From positions 1-64,000 of the forward strand of contig NZ_WHNX01000011.1 of the NCBI RefSeq assembly GCF_009362815.1: a DNA stretch of 64,000 nt. Direction: 5' to 3'. The translations under genes and the position numbers were made by a program. Shown here piece by piece: positions 15,684 through 25,184 of this stretch (position 1 is its first letter; every line of letters starts with the position of its first letter). Below the pieces are notes generated by a model. The model searched no databases and was not told the origin of the DNA. It was given only the letters and a program-made list of their open reading frames with translations. This DNA comes from Alkalibaculum sporogenes. GTDB taxonomy: Bacteria > Bacillota > Clostridia > Eubacteriales > Alkalibacteraceae.

Positions 15684-16883
15684 TTACACTCCCAACTCAA
15701 TAAATTTTTCTATTCTGTCTAAACCTTTTTTGATTTCTTCCATTGTTGTAGCGTATGAAACTCTCACAAAAGTATCTATTCCAAATGCTATTCCAGGCAC
15801 TAATGCAACTTTTGAATCTTCTAGTAATGCATCGGCAAGTTCAAGAGAAGTTCTAATGATTTTTCCGTTATAGGTTTTATTAAGTAACTTAGATATATTT
15901 ATGAAAACATAAAAAGCACCTTGTGGATATATATAAGAAAGAGATTTCATACCATCTAATCTTTCTACCATATATTTCCTTCTTTGGTCGTACTCTTTGT
16001 GCATCTCTAAAAATACTTCTTCGTTACAATTTAACGCACCTATTCCAGCATATTGAGTTATAGAAGAAGGATGTGATACAGCATGACCTTGTATATTTCC
16101 CATAGCCTTGATTACTTCACTATTTCCTGCAGTATAACCTAATCGCCATCCAGTCATAGCATAATCTTTACTCATTCCATTGATAAGGATTGTAAGATGT
16201 TTTATTTCAGGACTAATCTCAGCAATGCTGATATGTTGATTGCCATCATATACAAGTCTTTCATAGATTTCATCTGATATAACGTAAATATTATGGTTTA
16301 CTGCGACTTCTGCTATACTTTCTAACTCTTCTCTAGAGTATACGGCTCCTATTGGATTGCTTGGGCTATTAAGTAAAAGAGCTTTAGTCTTATCAGTTAT
16401 CGTCGCTTCAAGTTCCTTTGCAGTGATTTTAAAATTATTAGACTCTTTAGTTTGGATAATTACAGGTACTCCTCCTGCTATTTTAATAATTTCAGGGTAA
16501 CTTACCCAGTAAGGAGATGCCATAATTACTTCTTCTCCCGAATTTAAAATAGTTTGAAAAGCAGTTGACAAACTGTGTTTTGCGCCACTGTTTACTATTA
16601 TTTGGTCAGCAGTATAATCTAAATTATTGTCTTTTTTAAGTTTAGTTGCTATTAATTCTCTTAGCTCTAATACTCCAGTCGCAGGCGTGTATTTAGTATA
16701 ACCTGCTTCAATAGCTTCTATTGCAGCTTTTTTTATTGGTATAGGTGTATCAAAATCCGGCTCCCCAGCACCAAATCCAACTACATCATGTCCTTGCATT
16801 ACTAATTCTTTAGCTTTTGCTGTAATTGCCAAGGTCATGGAGGGTTGAATATTTTTTGCTTTTTCTGATATCATGTTTTTCAC
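15684..16883 (-). CDS. aspC: Pyridoxal-phosphate aminotransferase, probably aspartate aminotransferase
   Basis: A 399-residue class I aminotransferase. The N-terminal signature is VVGFGAGEPDFDTP. NSPSNPIGAVYSREEL is the nucleotide-fold segment, and the PLP lysine is in INGMSKDYAMTGWRLGYTAG. It has a GTG start with GGAGG upstream. It is closest in motif pattern to the AspB/thermophilic-type aspartate aminotransferases of Firmicutes, which convert oxaloacetate and glutamate to aspartate. Substrate specificity cannot be settled from the sequence. It is translated just after padR and just before purB. Confidence 0.85.
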   Translation of the reverse strand: MKNMISEKAKNIQPSMTLAITAKAKELVMQGHDVVGFGAGEPDFDTPIPIKKAAIEAIEAGYTKYTPATGVLELRELIATKLKKDNNLDYTADQIIVNSGAKHSLSTAFQTILNSGEEVIMASPYWVSYPEIIKIAGGVPVIIQTKESNNFKITAKELEATITDKTKALLLNSPSNPIGAVYSREELESIAEVAVNHNIYVISDEIYERLVYDGNQHISIAEISPEIKHLTILINGMSKDYAMTGWRLGYTAGNSEVIKAMGNIQGHAVSHPSSITQYAGIGALNCNEEVFLEMHKEYDQRRKYMVERLDGMKSLSYIYPQGAFYVFINISKLLNKTYNGKIIRTSLELADALLEDSKVALVPGIAFGIDTFVRVSYATTMEEIKKGLDRIEKFIELGV

Positions 16884-16904
16884 TTTATAACCTCCATTTA
16901 AGTA

Positions 16905-17276
16905 TTAACTATATATTGAAACCATAAGACTTTCAAGCATTCGAATTGAATCGTTTATAGGTCCATGATAGTTTTTCTTGAGTATAGGAAGGTATCTAGT
17001 ACCTTCTTCAGTAATTTTATAGTACCTAGTTGATCGTTTGACAGGATCACTCCATCTTCCAATAATATAACCTTCATCTTCTAATTGTCTAAGTAAAGGA
17101 TATATCATTCCGGGACTAGGAGCCCATTGTTCATTTAATATGAGTGAAATATTGTCGATTATTTTATTGCCGTATAATTCTTTTTCACTTAACATATTTA
17201 GAATCAACAACTTAACTAAAGCAGTCATACTTATTTTAAATAAAGCATTTCTATTTCTTCCTTTTCTTATTGGCAT
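16905..17276 (-). CDS. PadR-family transcriptional regulator
   Basis: A 123-residue winged-helix protein with the PadR pattern (LLILNMLSEKELYGNKIIDN; PGMIYPLLRQLEDEGYI; RSTRYYKITEEGTRYL). It overlaps the 3' end of the PHP phosphoesterase gene by 10 nt and is followed 21 nt later by aspC. It probably lies in the same transcript and may regulate it. The ligand is unknown. PadR proteins usually repress nearby genes. Confidence 0.85.
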   Translation of the reverse strand: MPIRKGRNRNALFKISMTALVKLLILNMLSEKELYGNKIIDNISLILNEQWAPSPGMIYPLLRQLEDEGYIIGRWSDPVKRSTRYYKITEEGTRYLPILKKNYHGPINDSIRMLESLMVSIYS

Positions 17277-18097
17277 TTAAGCACCTTTGCTTCTTTCATA
17301 TTTTCAACATAAGTATATGGAATTTTCACAGTGCCTATAAAAGGTTTTCTTGTTGGGTCGCTTGAGTGACAATCTGAACCACCAGTGATTAGCAAATTAT
17401 TATTTTTTGCCATGTGATAATATTCTACATTGTTTTGTGAAGTGTGCTTATAATGATAAACTTCAATTCCGTCAATTTTCATTGAAATAATATCTTCTAT
17501 TAAATTTTGAGTTTTTATAAGTCCAGGATGTGCTATAACAGATATTCCTCCAGCATTATGGATACTCTTAATAGCTTCTTGTGGCGAAAGTTTAAATCGT
17601 TCAACATAGTATGGACTTCCAGGGAGCATATACTTTTTAAACGCGTCGTTTATTGAATCAGCGTAACCCTTTCGTATCAGCATTTGAGCAAAATGAGGTC
17701 TTCCAATAGAGTTTCCTTTACTAACAGTTAATAAATCATCTTCACTGATATCAATCCCATTTATATTAAATACTTCAATCATCTTTTGTGCTCGATGAAT
17801 ACGTTGGGTTTGCATATTTTGAATAAACTCACTAAAGGGTTCATCAGTAAGTTCAAATAAGTAACCTAGGATATGAATTTCTTCCCCTTTATATACAGTA
17901 CTAAATTCAATGCCAGGTATTATCTCGACTTTATAATTATCACAATTGGCTACTGCTTCTTTGACCCCATCAATTGTATCGTGATCTGTTATAGAAATGG
18001 CTTTTAACTTTAAATTAGTTGAGTGATGTAAAATTTCTTTAATAGTTAAATTACCATCAGAATAGTTTGAGTGCATGTGTAAATCTGAATAAAACAA
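17267..18097 (-). CDS. PHP-domain phosphoesterase (TrpH/YciV-like)
   Basis: A 276-residue protein with a TTG start behind AAAGGAG. The PHP metal-binding motifs appear in order: YSDLHMHSNYSDG (4-16), ITDHDTIDG, GIEFST ... GEEIHILGY, VIAHPGLI and GGSDCHSSDP. The family includes nucleoside 3',5'-bisphosphate phosphatases / RNA 5'-end trimming exonucleases (RNase AM) in Gram-negatives. Which of these activities is relevant here is not decided by the sequence. It is first in the unit with padR, aspC and purB. Confidence 0.85.
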   Translation of the reverse strand: MFYSDLHMHSNYSDGNLTIKEILHHSTNLKLKAISITDHDTIDGVKEAVANCDNYKVEIIPGIEFSTVYKGEEIHILGYLFELTDEPFSEFIQNMQTQRIHRAQKMIEVFNINGIDISEDDLLTVSKGNSIGRPHFAQMLIRKGYADSINDAFKKYMLPGSPYYVERFKLSPQEAIKSIHNAGGISVIAHPGLIKTQNLIEDIISMKIDGIEVYHYKHTSQNNVEYYHMAKNNNLLITGGSDCHSSDPTRKPFIGTVKIPYTYVENMKEAKVLKCQ

Positions 18098-18153
18098 ATT
18101 AATTTCTCCTTTAATTCTAAGATATTATAACATAAAAGATGGTAAAGTGTCGT

Positions 18154-18933
18154 TTATTCAATAACTTTTATGAAATTGTCTATAGCTTCGCACTTTCCAG
18201 TTTTTTCATTGATCTCTACATATAGTCCGTTTATTTGCATTATACCAGTGGCAATTTCAAATTTTACAGGTCTCCTACTTTTAAGATGTTGAATTATTAT
18301 ATCTTTATCTACTCCTAAAACACCATCAAAAGGTCCAGTCATGCCTACGTCAGTGATATATCCTGTTCCCTGAGGTAGAATTCTTTTGTCTGCTGTTTGA
18401 ACATGAGTGTGTGTACCGTATACAAGAGATACTCTTCCATCTGAATAGTAACCCATAGCAATTTTTTCCGATGTGGCTTCACCATGAAAATCGAGGATTA
18501 TTATTTTACACTTTGAGGATATTTCTTCTAAAATAGCGTCTATTGTAGTAAAAGGACAAATTAAATTATTAAGATATACTATACCTGAGATATTTATAAC
18601 GCCAATTTTTATACCATTTTTCTCAAATATAGTATATCCTTTTCCTGGACACGGGTCAGGATAATTGGCAGGTCTAATTAAATTTGTATAATCGTCTATA
18701 TAATTTACAATATCTTTTTTATCCCACACATGGTTACCCATGGTTATTATATCTACTCCATTTTCAAAGAACTCTTTAGCGTTTTTTTCTGTTAATCCAT
18801 TCCCTCCAGAGGCATTTTCACAGTTTGCAATAGTTATATCTACTTGATATTTACTTTTTAAATTAGTTAATTCTTGTTGTATAATATTTCTCCCGGCACG
18901 TCCAACAACGTCACCTATTATGAGTATTTTCAA
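18154..18933 (-). CDS. ymdB: YmdB-family metallophosphoesterase
   Basis: A 259-residue calcineurin-type phosphoesterase of the TIGR00282/YmdB family. Motifs: IGDVVGRAGRNI (metal site), ANCENASGGNGLTEK, MGNHVWDKKDI, DFHGEATSEK and GTHTHVQTAD. Bacillus YmdB hydrolyses 2',3'-cyclic nucleotides and affects RNA turnover, biofilm and motility decisions. As in many Firmicutes it follows rny, though here a terminator separates the two. The length is typical. Confidence 0.9.
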   Translation of the reverse strand: MKILIIGDVVGRAGRNIIQQELTNLKSKYQVDITIANCENASGGNGLTEKNAKEFFENGVDIITMGNHVWDKKDIVNYIDDYTNLIRPANYPDPCPGKGYTIFEKNGIKIGVINISGIVYLNNLICPFTTIDAILEEISSKCKIIILDFHGEATSEKIAMGYYSDGRVSLVYGTHTHVQTADKRILPQGTGYITDVGMTGPFDGVLGVDKDIIIQHLKSRRPVKFEIATGIMQINGLYVEINEKTGKCEAIDNFIKVIE

Positions 18934-19022
18934 AAAAACTTACCTCCTGTATTCTAACTGTATTTATTATAGCATATTGTTAGTATTTATGGTCTGTGCA
19001 ATTCTATTATTGAGAAATATAC

Positions 19023-19058
19023 AAAATAAATAGAGAGCTTTCGCTCTCTATTTATTTT
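19023..19058 (-). terminator. rny terminator overlapping the stop codon
   Basis: A 16-bp perfect stem (AAAATAAATAGAGAGC / GCTCTCTATTTATTTT) with loop TTTC. The upstream arm includes the last codons and stop of rny (stop at 19052-19054), so termination structure and coding end are fused. Confidence 0.85.
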
Positions 19059-20602
19059 GCATATTCTATTGACCTTGTCTCTCTTATTACATTTACTTTA
19101 ATTTGACCAGGATAGTCAAGCTCATCTTGAATTTTGCTTGCTATTTCTTTTGCTATATGTATCATTTCTACATCGTCTACTTGGTCAGGTTTCACCATGA
19201 TTCTGACTTCACGGCCTGCTTGTATAGCAAAAGTTTTTTCTACTCCCTCGAAGGAGTTAGATATTTCTTCCAGTTTTTCTAATCTCTTTATATAAGAGTG
19301 TAGTGTTTCTCTACGTGCACCTGGTCTTGCAGCTGATACTGCATCCGCAGCTTGCACTAAAACTGCTTCTATAGAAGTTGCTTCTATATCTTCATGATGA
19401 GCTTCTACAGCGTGTATTACTTGAGCAGATTCTTTGTGTTTCTTTAATATATCTACACCTATTGCAACATGTGGACCTTCTACTTCATGGTCTACTGCTT
19501 TTCCTATATCATGTAATAATCCAGCTCTTTTAGCAATTTTTACATTAGCACCTAATTCTTCTGCCATAATTCCAGCTAAATGTGCTACTTCTATAGAATG
19601 TTTCAATACATTTTGACCATAACTAGTTCTAAATTTCAGTCTACCTAATAATCGAATGATTTCTGGATGAAGACCATGAATGCCAGTTTCAAAACTTGCG
19701 GCTTCTCCATCTTCTCTAATTCTATTATCTACTTCTTTTCTCGCTTTATCGACCATCTCTTCTATTCTAGCAGGATGGATTCTTCCATCTATGATCAGTT
19801 TTTCTAAAGCAACTCTAGCGATTTCTCTACGGATGGGATCAAAACCAGAAAGTATAACTGCCTCTGGTGTATCATCTATAATAAGATCAATTCCAGTAAG
19901 AGTTTCTAATGTTCTAATGTTTCTACCTTCTCGACCTATAATCCTACCTTTCATCTCATCATTAGGCAAAGTTACTACAGATACAGTAGTTTCTGCTACG
20001 TGATCAGCTGCACATTTTTGTATTGCGTAGGACAAAATTTCTTTTGCTTTTTTATCACCATCTTCTTTAGCTTGGGTTTCAATTCTTTTTATTAATAATG
20101 CAGATTCTCTTCTAATTTTCTTCTCAACATCATGCAATAAGATATCTTTTGCTTCTTCTAAGGTCAAACCAGAGATTCTTTCTAATTCTTCCATTTCTTT
20201 TTCAACTAATTCATTTATCGTGTCTTCTTTTAAAGCTAATTCACTTAACTTTGATTGTAATGAGTCTTCTTTCTTCTGTATAGAGTCATTACGTTTGTCG
20301 ACATTTTCTTCTCTTTGTATTACTCTTCGTTCAAGTCTCTGTAATTCATTTCTTCTTTCTCTATTTTCTTTATCAACTTCTTGTCTTAAACTATGAATTT
20401 CTTCTTTGGCAGATAAAAGGGTTTCTTTTTTTTGAGTTTCGGCTTCTTTTAAAGCGTCTTCTACAATTCTATTAGCTGTTTGCTCAGCACTTTCAATCTT
20501 ACCTTCAGCAATATATTTTCGAACTAAATAGCCTACAACAAGTGCTATAATAATTAAAATCGGAATTACAATGAATATACTATTTCCTAAAGCTTCTAAC
20601 AA
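19052..20602 (-). CDS. rny: Ribonuclease Y
   Basis: A 516-residue membrane-anchored endoribonuclease that starts mRNA decay in Firmicutes. An N-terminal membrane helix (about 8-28) is followed by a long coiled coil (about 30-190), a KH RNA-binding domain ([20 protein letters not shown]), an HD catalytic domain ([31 protein letters not shown]) and the conserved C-terminal part. Length and order are canonical. The gene lies between recA and ymdB, each with its own terminator. recX, often next to recA here, is absent. Confidence 0.96.
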   Translation of the reverse strand: MLEALGNSIFIVIPILIIIALVVGYLVRKYIAEGKIESAEQTANRIVEDALKEAETQKKETLLSAKEEIHSLRQEVDKENRERRNELQRLERRVIQREENVDKRNDSIQKKEDSLQSKLSELALKEDTINELVEKEMEELERISGLTLEEAKDILLHDVEKKIRRESALLIKRIETQAKEDGDKKAKEILSYAIQKCAADHVAETTVSVVTLPNDEMKGRIIGREGRNIRTLETLTGIDLIIDDTPEAVILSGFDPIRREIARVALEKLIIDGRIHPARIEEMVDKARKEVDNRIREDGEAASFETGIHGLHPEIIRLLGRLKFRTSYGQNVLKHSIEVAHLAGIMAEELGANVKIAKRAGLLHDIGKAVDHEVEGPHVAIGVDILKKHKESAQVIHAVEAHHEDIEATSIEAVLVQAADAVSAARPGARRETLHSYIKRLEKLEEISNSFEGVEKTFAIQAGREVRIMVKPDQVDDVEMIHIAKEIASKIQDELDYPGQIKVNVIRETRSIEYAK

Positions 20603-20775
20603 ATTACTTACACCTCCTCCTTTTCAATTTTAGACAAAAAAATAACTTTATAAACTCTAATTAACTTAAGGATACCTCTAAGTACTTTCACTTAGTAGGG
20701 TCAAACAATATTAATTTTATACTTTTTTAAAATTAGTGTCAAGCTGATAAAAATTACGGTAACCGATAAATAGGT

Positions 20776-20817
20776 AAAAAGAAAGTATCTTTACCTAAAA
20801 TAGGTAGGATACTTTTT
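20776..20817 (-). terminator. recA terminator
   Basis: Outer stem AAAGTATC / GATACTTT with an inner ACCTA/TAGGT pairing and, on the minus strand, a following CTTTTTA run. Confidence 0.8.
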
Positions 20818-20833
20818 ATTCATAAGTGCTTAT

Positions 20834-21868
20834 TTATTCTTCAGCGTCTGATTTTGCTGTATCTTGCGTTTTACTTCGATTAAGATTAAATTTTTCTCTT
20901 AATAAACTTTCAACTTCCAAGGCTAACTCAGGATTTTCTTTTAAATGCTGTTTAGAATTTTCTCTACCTTGACCTAATCTTTGATTATTATATGAATACC
21001 AAGCACCAGCTTTATTTATAATATCGTTGTCAGATGCAACATCAAGAATATCTCCTTCCTTAGAGATACCTTGTCCGTACATTATATCAAACTCTGCCAT
21101 TTTAAAAGGTGGAGCAACTTTGTTTTTTACTACTTTAACTCTAGTTCTATTTCCAATCATCTCTTGACCTTGCTTTAATGTTTCAATTCTACGGACATCT
21201 AATCTTATAGAGGCATAAAACTTAAGTGCTCTACCTCCAGAAGTAGTTTCAGGACTACCAAACATGACTCCAACTTTTTCTCTTAATTGATTAATAAATA
21301 TAACTGTAGTATGTGATTTATTGGTGACACCTGCTAACTTTCTAAGAGCTTGTGACATAAGCCTTGCTTGTAAGCCTACATGAGAGTCGCCCATTTCACC
21401 TTCAATTTCAGCTTTTGGCACTAATGCTGCAACAGAGTCTATTACAACTATATCTACTGCTCCACTTCGGACTAATGCTTCTGTAATTTCTAAAGCTTGT
21501 TCCCCAGTGTCAGGTTGGGATACAATTAAATTATCTATATCTACACCTAATGCTTTTGCATAAGTAGGATCTAGTGCATGTTCTGCATCGATAAATGCAG
21601 CATTTCCGCCATTTTTTTGTGCTTCAGCTGCAATATGTAATGCAACGGTTGTTTTACCAGAAGATTCAGGTCCGTAGATTTCCACGATCCTACCCCTCGG
21701 TACGCCACCTATTCCTAAAGCTATATCTAAACCTATTGAGGAAGTAGATATAGCATCGATATTAAATTTTACAGACTCTTCTCCTAATTTCATAACTGAG
21801 CCTTTTCCAAACTGCTTTTCTATTTGGTTTATGGCCATTTGTAATGCTTTATCTTTTTCCATCATCAT
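20834..21868 (-). CDS. recA: Recombinase A
   Basis: A strand-exchange and SOS co-protease ATPase. Up to 344 residues; Walker A is GPESSGKTT, Walker B is [14 protein letters not shown], and the L2-region segment [17 protein letters not shown] is present. Three consecutive ATG codons open the frame. The third (21862) is the best start because GGAT sits about 8 nt upstream, giving [20 protein letters not shown], the usual N terminus. A good promoter with an SOS box lies about 190 nt upstream, so induction by DNA damage through LexA is expected. Confidence 0.97.
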   Translation of the reverse strand: MMMEKDKALQMAINQIEKQFGKGSVMKLGEESVKFNIDAISTSSIGLDIALGIGGVPRGRIVEIYGPESSGKTTVALHIAAEAQKNGGNAAFIDAEHALDPTYAKALGVDIDNLIVSQPDTGEQALEITEALVRSGAVDIVVIDSVAALVPKAEIEGEMGDSHVGLQARLMSQALRKLAGVTNKSHTTVIFINQLREKVGVMFGSPETTSGGRALKFYASIRLDVRRIETLKQGQEMIGNRTRVKVVKNKVAPPFKMAEFDIMYGQGISKEGDILDVASDNDIINKAGAWYSYNNQRLGQGRENSKQHLKENPELALEVESLLREKFNLNRSKTQDTAKSDAEE

Positions 21869-22043
21869 TTATCCGAATTAATCGGTCCACATCCTTTCAT
21901 AATAGACGCACAAGACGTCAGTGTGTATATCTTTTGTAATATTCAGTTAAATTCATCTTCCAATAGGAATTTATGAATTAGTATAACTCCGACTTATCTT
22001 TTTTCATCAAATGCGGGATAAATAAGTAGTTTGCAATTTCAAT

Positions 22044-22092
22044 AGAACAAGTGTTCTTAAAATATTATATATCATAAAGCAATATAGGTCAA
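22044..22092 (-). promoter_or_regulatory. recA promoter with SOS (LexA/DinR) box
   Basis: On the minus strand TTGACC (22087-22092), 17 nt and TATAAT (22064-22069). The palindrome AGAACAAGTGTTCT (22044-22057), at the expected transcription start, matches the core GAAC-N4-GTTC of the Firmicutes LexA box. Confidence 0.85.
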
Positions 22093-22119
22093 GAAAATAA
22101 GATGAACTATTAGAGCAAA

Positions 22120-22167
22120 ATAAAGTGATACTTTATTCAGTAGGGTTTTCTTATCCACTACTGAATA
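22120..22167 (-). terminator. Double hairpin after cinA
   Basis: A perfect 10-bp stem TATTCAGTAG/CTACTGAATA (22134-22167) starts 3 nt after the cinA stop. It is followed on the minus strand by ATAAAGT-ATC-ACTTTAT and TTTG. The second hairpin is the better terminator. Confidence 0.6.
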
Positions 22168-22169
22168 GA

Positions 22170-23399
22170 TTACTCATTTATAGTCTTACGAATCAAATTA
22201 AATGCAATATTAGTAGCTTTTAGTTGAATTCTCTCTCTACTTCCACTTAATTGATGTTTTTCTACTACAGACTGATTTTTATATAATATTCCTATATACA
22301 CCAAACCAACTGGTTTTTCAATGCTTCCACCACTAGGTCCTGCGATACCTGTTGTGACTATTGTAATATCTGATTTAGTTTGTTCGTATAGTCCTAAGAG
22401 CATCTCAGTAGCGGTTTTTTCACTAACACTCCCATAGTTTGACAAAGTATCTTCACTAACTCCTAAAAACTTTGTTTTAGCCTGATTAGAGTAGCAAACT
22501 ATTCCACTGTGAAGGGAGCTCGAGATACCAGGGATTTCTGTTAATTTGCTTACAATAAGGCCCCCAGTACATGATTCAGCTATAGATATGGTTAACTCTC
22601 TCTTTATTAGAGTATTAGCTATGACTTCATGTAATGATATATCTTCATTGGCGTAAATATTATCTCCTAATCTTTCTTTAATAATAACATCATATTTATC
22701 TAGTAATATTTTAGCTTCTTCATATGTCTTTGCATTTGCAGTAACTCGAAGCAGCACATCTCCTACTTTTGCATAAGTAGCGATTGTAGGGTTACTTTGT
22801 CCATTGATTAAATCTAGTAACATATCTTCTAAGGTTGATTCTCCTATGGAAGCTACTTTATAATAATTTGAAAAAAATTTCGTTTCACATTTACTTACTA
22901 ACAGAGGTAGGACAGTTTCCTCAAACATAGGAATCATTTCTCTAGGAGGACCGGGTAGTAGAATTACTATTTTGTCATCCTTTTCTAGTAAAATCCCTGG
23001 AGCTGTACCATTATTATTAGGAATAATAGTAGAACCACGGGGTATATAAGCTTGTTTATAGTTGTTTTGAGTTACATTAGATGAATTTACAAAGAATTTC
23101 AATAGAGTATCATGACTCTCTTGATCAAATACCATTTCGACATTTAATAATTGAGCAAGGGTTTCTTTTGTTAGATCATCTTGAGTAGGGCCAAGTCCAC
23201 CAGTTAAGATAATTACATCAGAACGGCTAAGAGAAAGCTCCAAAGCAGATTTTAGTCGATTGGGATTATCGCCAACAGTAGTGTGATAGTACATATTAAA
23301 TCCAATAGTAGCTAGTTCTTTAGATATATACTTTGCGTTTGTATTTAAAATATCTCCAATAAGTATCTCTGTACCTACATTGATTAATTCGCTGATCAT
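22170..23399 (-). CDS. cinA: CinA-family protein (competence-damage inducible / nicotinamide-nucleotide amidase)
   Basis: A 409-residue protein of standard length. The N-terminal molybdopterin-binding-like domain (about 1-170) carries TGGLGPTQDDLTKE and LLPGPPREMIP. The C-terminal amidase domain (about 250-405) has ISIAESCTGGLIVSKLTEIP and TTGIAGPSGGS. The amidase recycles NMN in pyridine-nucleotide metabolism. cinA next to recA is a common Firmicutes arrangement; here each has its own terminator. The start ATG follows AGGGAG. Confidence 0.93.
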   Translation of the reverse strand: MISELINVGTEILIGDILNTNAKYISKELATIGFNMYYHTTVGDNPNRLKSALELSLSRSDVIILTGGLGPTQDDLTKETLAQLLNVEMVFDQESHDTLLKFFVNSSNVTQNNYKQAYIPRGSTIIPNNNGTAPGILLEKDDKIVILLPGPPREMIPMFEETVLPLLVSKCETKFFSNYYKVASIGESTLEDMLLDLINGQSNPTIATYAKVGDVLLRVTANAKTYEEAKILLDKYDVIIKERLGDNIYANEDISLHEVIANTLIKRELTISIAESCTGGLIVSKLTEIPGISSSLHSGIVCYSNQAKTKFLGVSEDTLSNYGSVSEKTATEMLLGLYEQTKSDITIVTTGIAGPSGGSIEKPVGLVYIGILYKNQSVVEKHQLSGSRERIQLKATNIAFNLIRKTINE

Positions 23400-23445
23400 T
23401 TTAAAACTCCCTTCAATTCTATTTAGTTTTATGTAGATTTAAAAT

Positions 23446-23502
23446 AAATTTTAAGATAGGAAAGTTCGACTAGCTCGCTGAGGTCTAAATTTTACTATCT
23501 TA
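23446..23502 (+). repeat. Dispersed hairpin repeat, copy B (between flavin reductase gene and cinA)
   Basis: Arms TAAGATAG (23452-23459) and CTATCTTA (23495-23502) enclose a 35-nt loop with AGTTCGACTAGCTCGCTGAG. The loop matches copy A at 16 of the first 20 positions of this core, yet the arms are unrelated to those of A. Confidence 0.65.
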
Positions 23503-23537
23503 CTTGAATCTTTTCTTTATAAGTGTCTTAAAATAAA

Positions 23538-24149
23538 CTAGGAACGCTTACGTTTTTTCTTCTTACGTACAGAAAAACCGAAAGTACCAATTTTTTTGCC
23601 AAGTTCAAAGTATTCACCGTGAGCGTATGCTGCTAAAGAACATTTGTCTAGGTGTAGTTTTCCTTTATCATCTATAAGTTGGCTATCTACATTTACTGCT
23701 AAGATATCTGATATAAACATATCATGTGATCCTAAGGACACAATATCTCTAACTTTACACTCAATATTTAGTGGACTTTCAGTAATAATTGGGCTACTGA
23801 CTTTTGAGGCAGCTTGTTTATTTAGTCCAGTAATTGCAAATTTATCGTAGTCTCTTCCTGAGCGGACTCCACAGAAATCTGCGGCTTTTACTATATGAGT
23901 AGTAGTAAGGTTAATTACAAAATCACCACTTTCCTTTATAATATTATAAGAAAAACGCGAAGGACGTACTGAGATATAAGTTGTAGGTGGTATAGTATTT
24001 AAAATACCTGTCCAAGCGATGGTCAAGATATTTCCGTTATCTATGGTTCCACAAGATACCATTACCGGTGGCAAAGGTGCGATTAATGCCCCACCCTTCC
24101 ATGTAATTTTATTTGATGTACTAGTATTCAATATGTCAGACCCTTTCAA
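23538..24149 (-). CDS. Flavin reductase family protein
   Basis: A 203-residue FMN-binding split-barrel protein of the flavin reductase/flavoredoxin type (APLPPVMVSCGTIDNGNILT; TYISVRPSRFSYNIIKESGD; ADFCGVRSGRDYDKF; GSHDMFISDILAV). It would bind FMN and pass electrons to a partner or act as an oxidoreductase; the physiological substrate is unknown. It ends in the very basic tail KKKKRKRS, which may contact nucleic acid or the membrane. The start is 9 nt after a zinc-ribbon membrane protein gene, so the two are probably co-transcribed. Confidence 0.85.
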   Translation of the reverse strand: MKGSDILNTSTSNKITWKGGALIAPLPPVMVSCGTIDNGNILTIAWTGILNTIPPTTYISVRPSRFSYNIIKESGDFVINLTTTHIVKAADFCGVRSGRDYDKFAITGLNKQAASKVSSPIITESPLNIECKVRDIVSLGSHDMFISDILAVNVDSQLIDDKGKLHLDKCSLAAYAHGEYFELGKKIGTFGFSVRKKKKRKRS

Positions 24150-24157
24150 ATGTTCGT

Positions 24158-24565
24158 TTAAGTTTTCTTCATAAATTTTGTACTACATTTTGAACAAGTA
24201 ATATTAATTTTGCCTTTGCCTTTTGGCAATCTCAACTCTTGTTTGCAGTTTGGGCATTTAAAGTACTTGTATGATTTCTTGCTTTTGATTTTTGACACCT
24301 TAACACTAAACCACGAGTATAATGGACTAATTAAAATCATAAATTTATAATTTTCCATTCTTCGTTTAGTCAAATCCTTTGAGTACATTCTATAAATGCA
24401 TAAAATTATGGGTATATAACTTAAGTAGTTTATTATGGGCAATTTTAAAATATTTCCAATGATTGTAGTAATTAAGCCTAATAATAAAAGACCCATACAG
24501 AGTTGATCTCCACCATTTCGACCCAACATTATTTTTTGAAGCCATTTAATTAGATTATTATTCAT
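24158..24565 (-). CDS. Small membrane protein with C-terminal zinc ribbon
   Basis: A 135-residue protein. Two hydrophobic helices (about 22-60) are followed by a basic stretch. The C-terminal zinc ribbon has two Cys pairs, FKCPNCKQELRLPKGKGK and ITCSKCSTKF. Small proteins of this build are common in Clostridia, often annotated as zinc-ribbon domain proteins. Function is unknown. It is upstream of the flavin reductase gene in the same direction. Confidence 0.6.
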   Translation of the reverse strand: MNNNLIKWLQKIMLGRNGGDQLCMGLLLLGLITTIIGNILKLPIINYLSYIPIILCIYRMYSKDLTKRRMENYKFMILISPLYSWFSVKVSKIKSKKSYKYFKCPNCKQELRLPKGKGKINITCSKCSTKFMKKT

Positions 24566-24644
24566 TTAATCCCATCTTTCTATTAATAGCTTTTTATTGT
24601 ATTTTATTTGGTTCTAAGTACTACGTAGTAATATTAACAAAAGA

Positions 24645-25184
24645 TTAATTACCTGTAAAAACCTTCTTATTAATCACAAAATAATCTACTCCGGATATTA
24701 CAGTAAACAAGGCTGCTAGGTACATAAAAGTTGTACTAACAGGTATATTTATAAGGGAAAAAGGATAATTGTTAAATAATGTTGCAATTATGGCAACCAT
24801 TTGTGTCACTGTTTTAATTTTACCCCACCAACTTGCTGCAATTACAATATTATCTGACGCAGCTAATACTCTTAGGCCAGTAACAGCAAATTCTCTTGCA
24901 ATAATAAGTATAACTATCCACGAGGATACTGCACCTAGCTCTACAAGGCAAATTAGAGCAGCAGATACCAAAAGTTTATCTGCTAGTGGATCAGCAAATT
25001 TTCCAAAAACGGTAATGAGATTATACTTTCTTGCAATATAACCATCCAACCAATCTGTAGCAGAGGCAATAATAAATATAATAGCTGCTATTGTCTGACC
25101 ATTATTTACATCTGCAATCATAAAAAATATAAAAAATGGTATCATAATAACTCGAAGTAGCGTTAGTTTATTTGGTAAATTCAC
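24645..25184 (-). CDS. pgsA: CDP-diacylglycerol-glycerol-3-phosphate 3-phosphatidyltransferase
   Basis: A 179-residue membrane enzyme for the first step of phosphatidylglycerol synthesis. The CDP-alcohol phosphatidyltransferase motif D-G-x2-A-R-x8-G-x3-D-x3-D is intact (DWLDGYIARKYNLITVFGKF then ADPLADKLL). There are four to five membrane helices. Its start overlaps the rimO stop by 17 nt, showing translational coupling in ftsK-rimO-pgsA, the usual clostridial order. Confidence 0.93.
   Translation of the reverse strand: MNLPNKLTLLRVIMIPFFIFFMIADVNNGQTIAAIIFIIASATDWLDGYIARKYNLITVFGKFADPLADKLLVSAALICLVELGAVSSWIVILIIAREFAVTGLRVLAASDNIVIAASWWGKIKTVTQMVAIIATLFNNYPFSLINIPVSTTFMYLAALFTVISGVDYFVINKKVFTGN

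Larger units (their letters stand above)
21869..22169 (-). other. recA leader and promoter region
   Basis: The transcript start near 22057 leaves a recA leader of about 190 nt. It contains a small CCGA...TCGG hairpin just before the start codon, between an AAAGGATG sequence and the ATG, which may bring this SD closer. Upstream of the promoter are the two hairpins after cinA. No ORF is supported. Confidence 0.45.
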
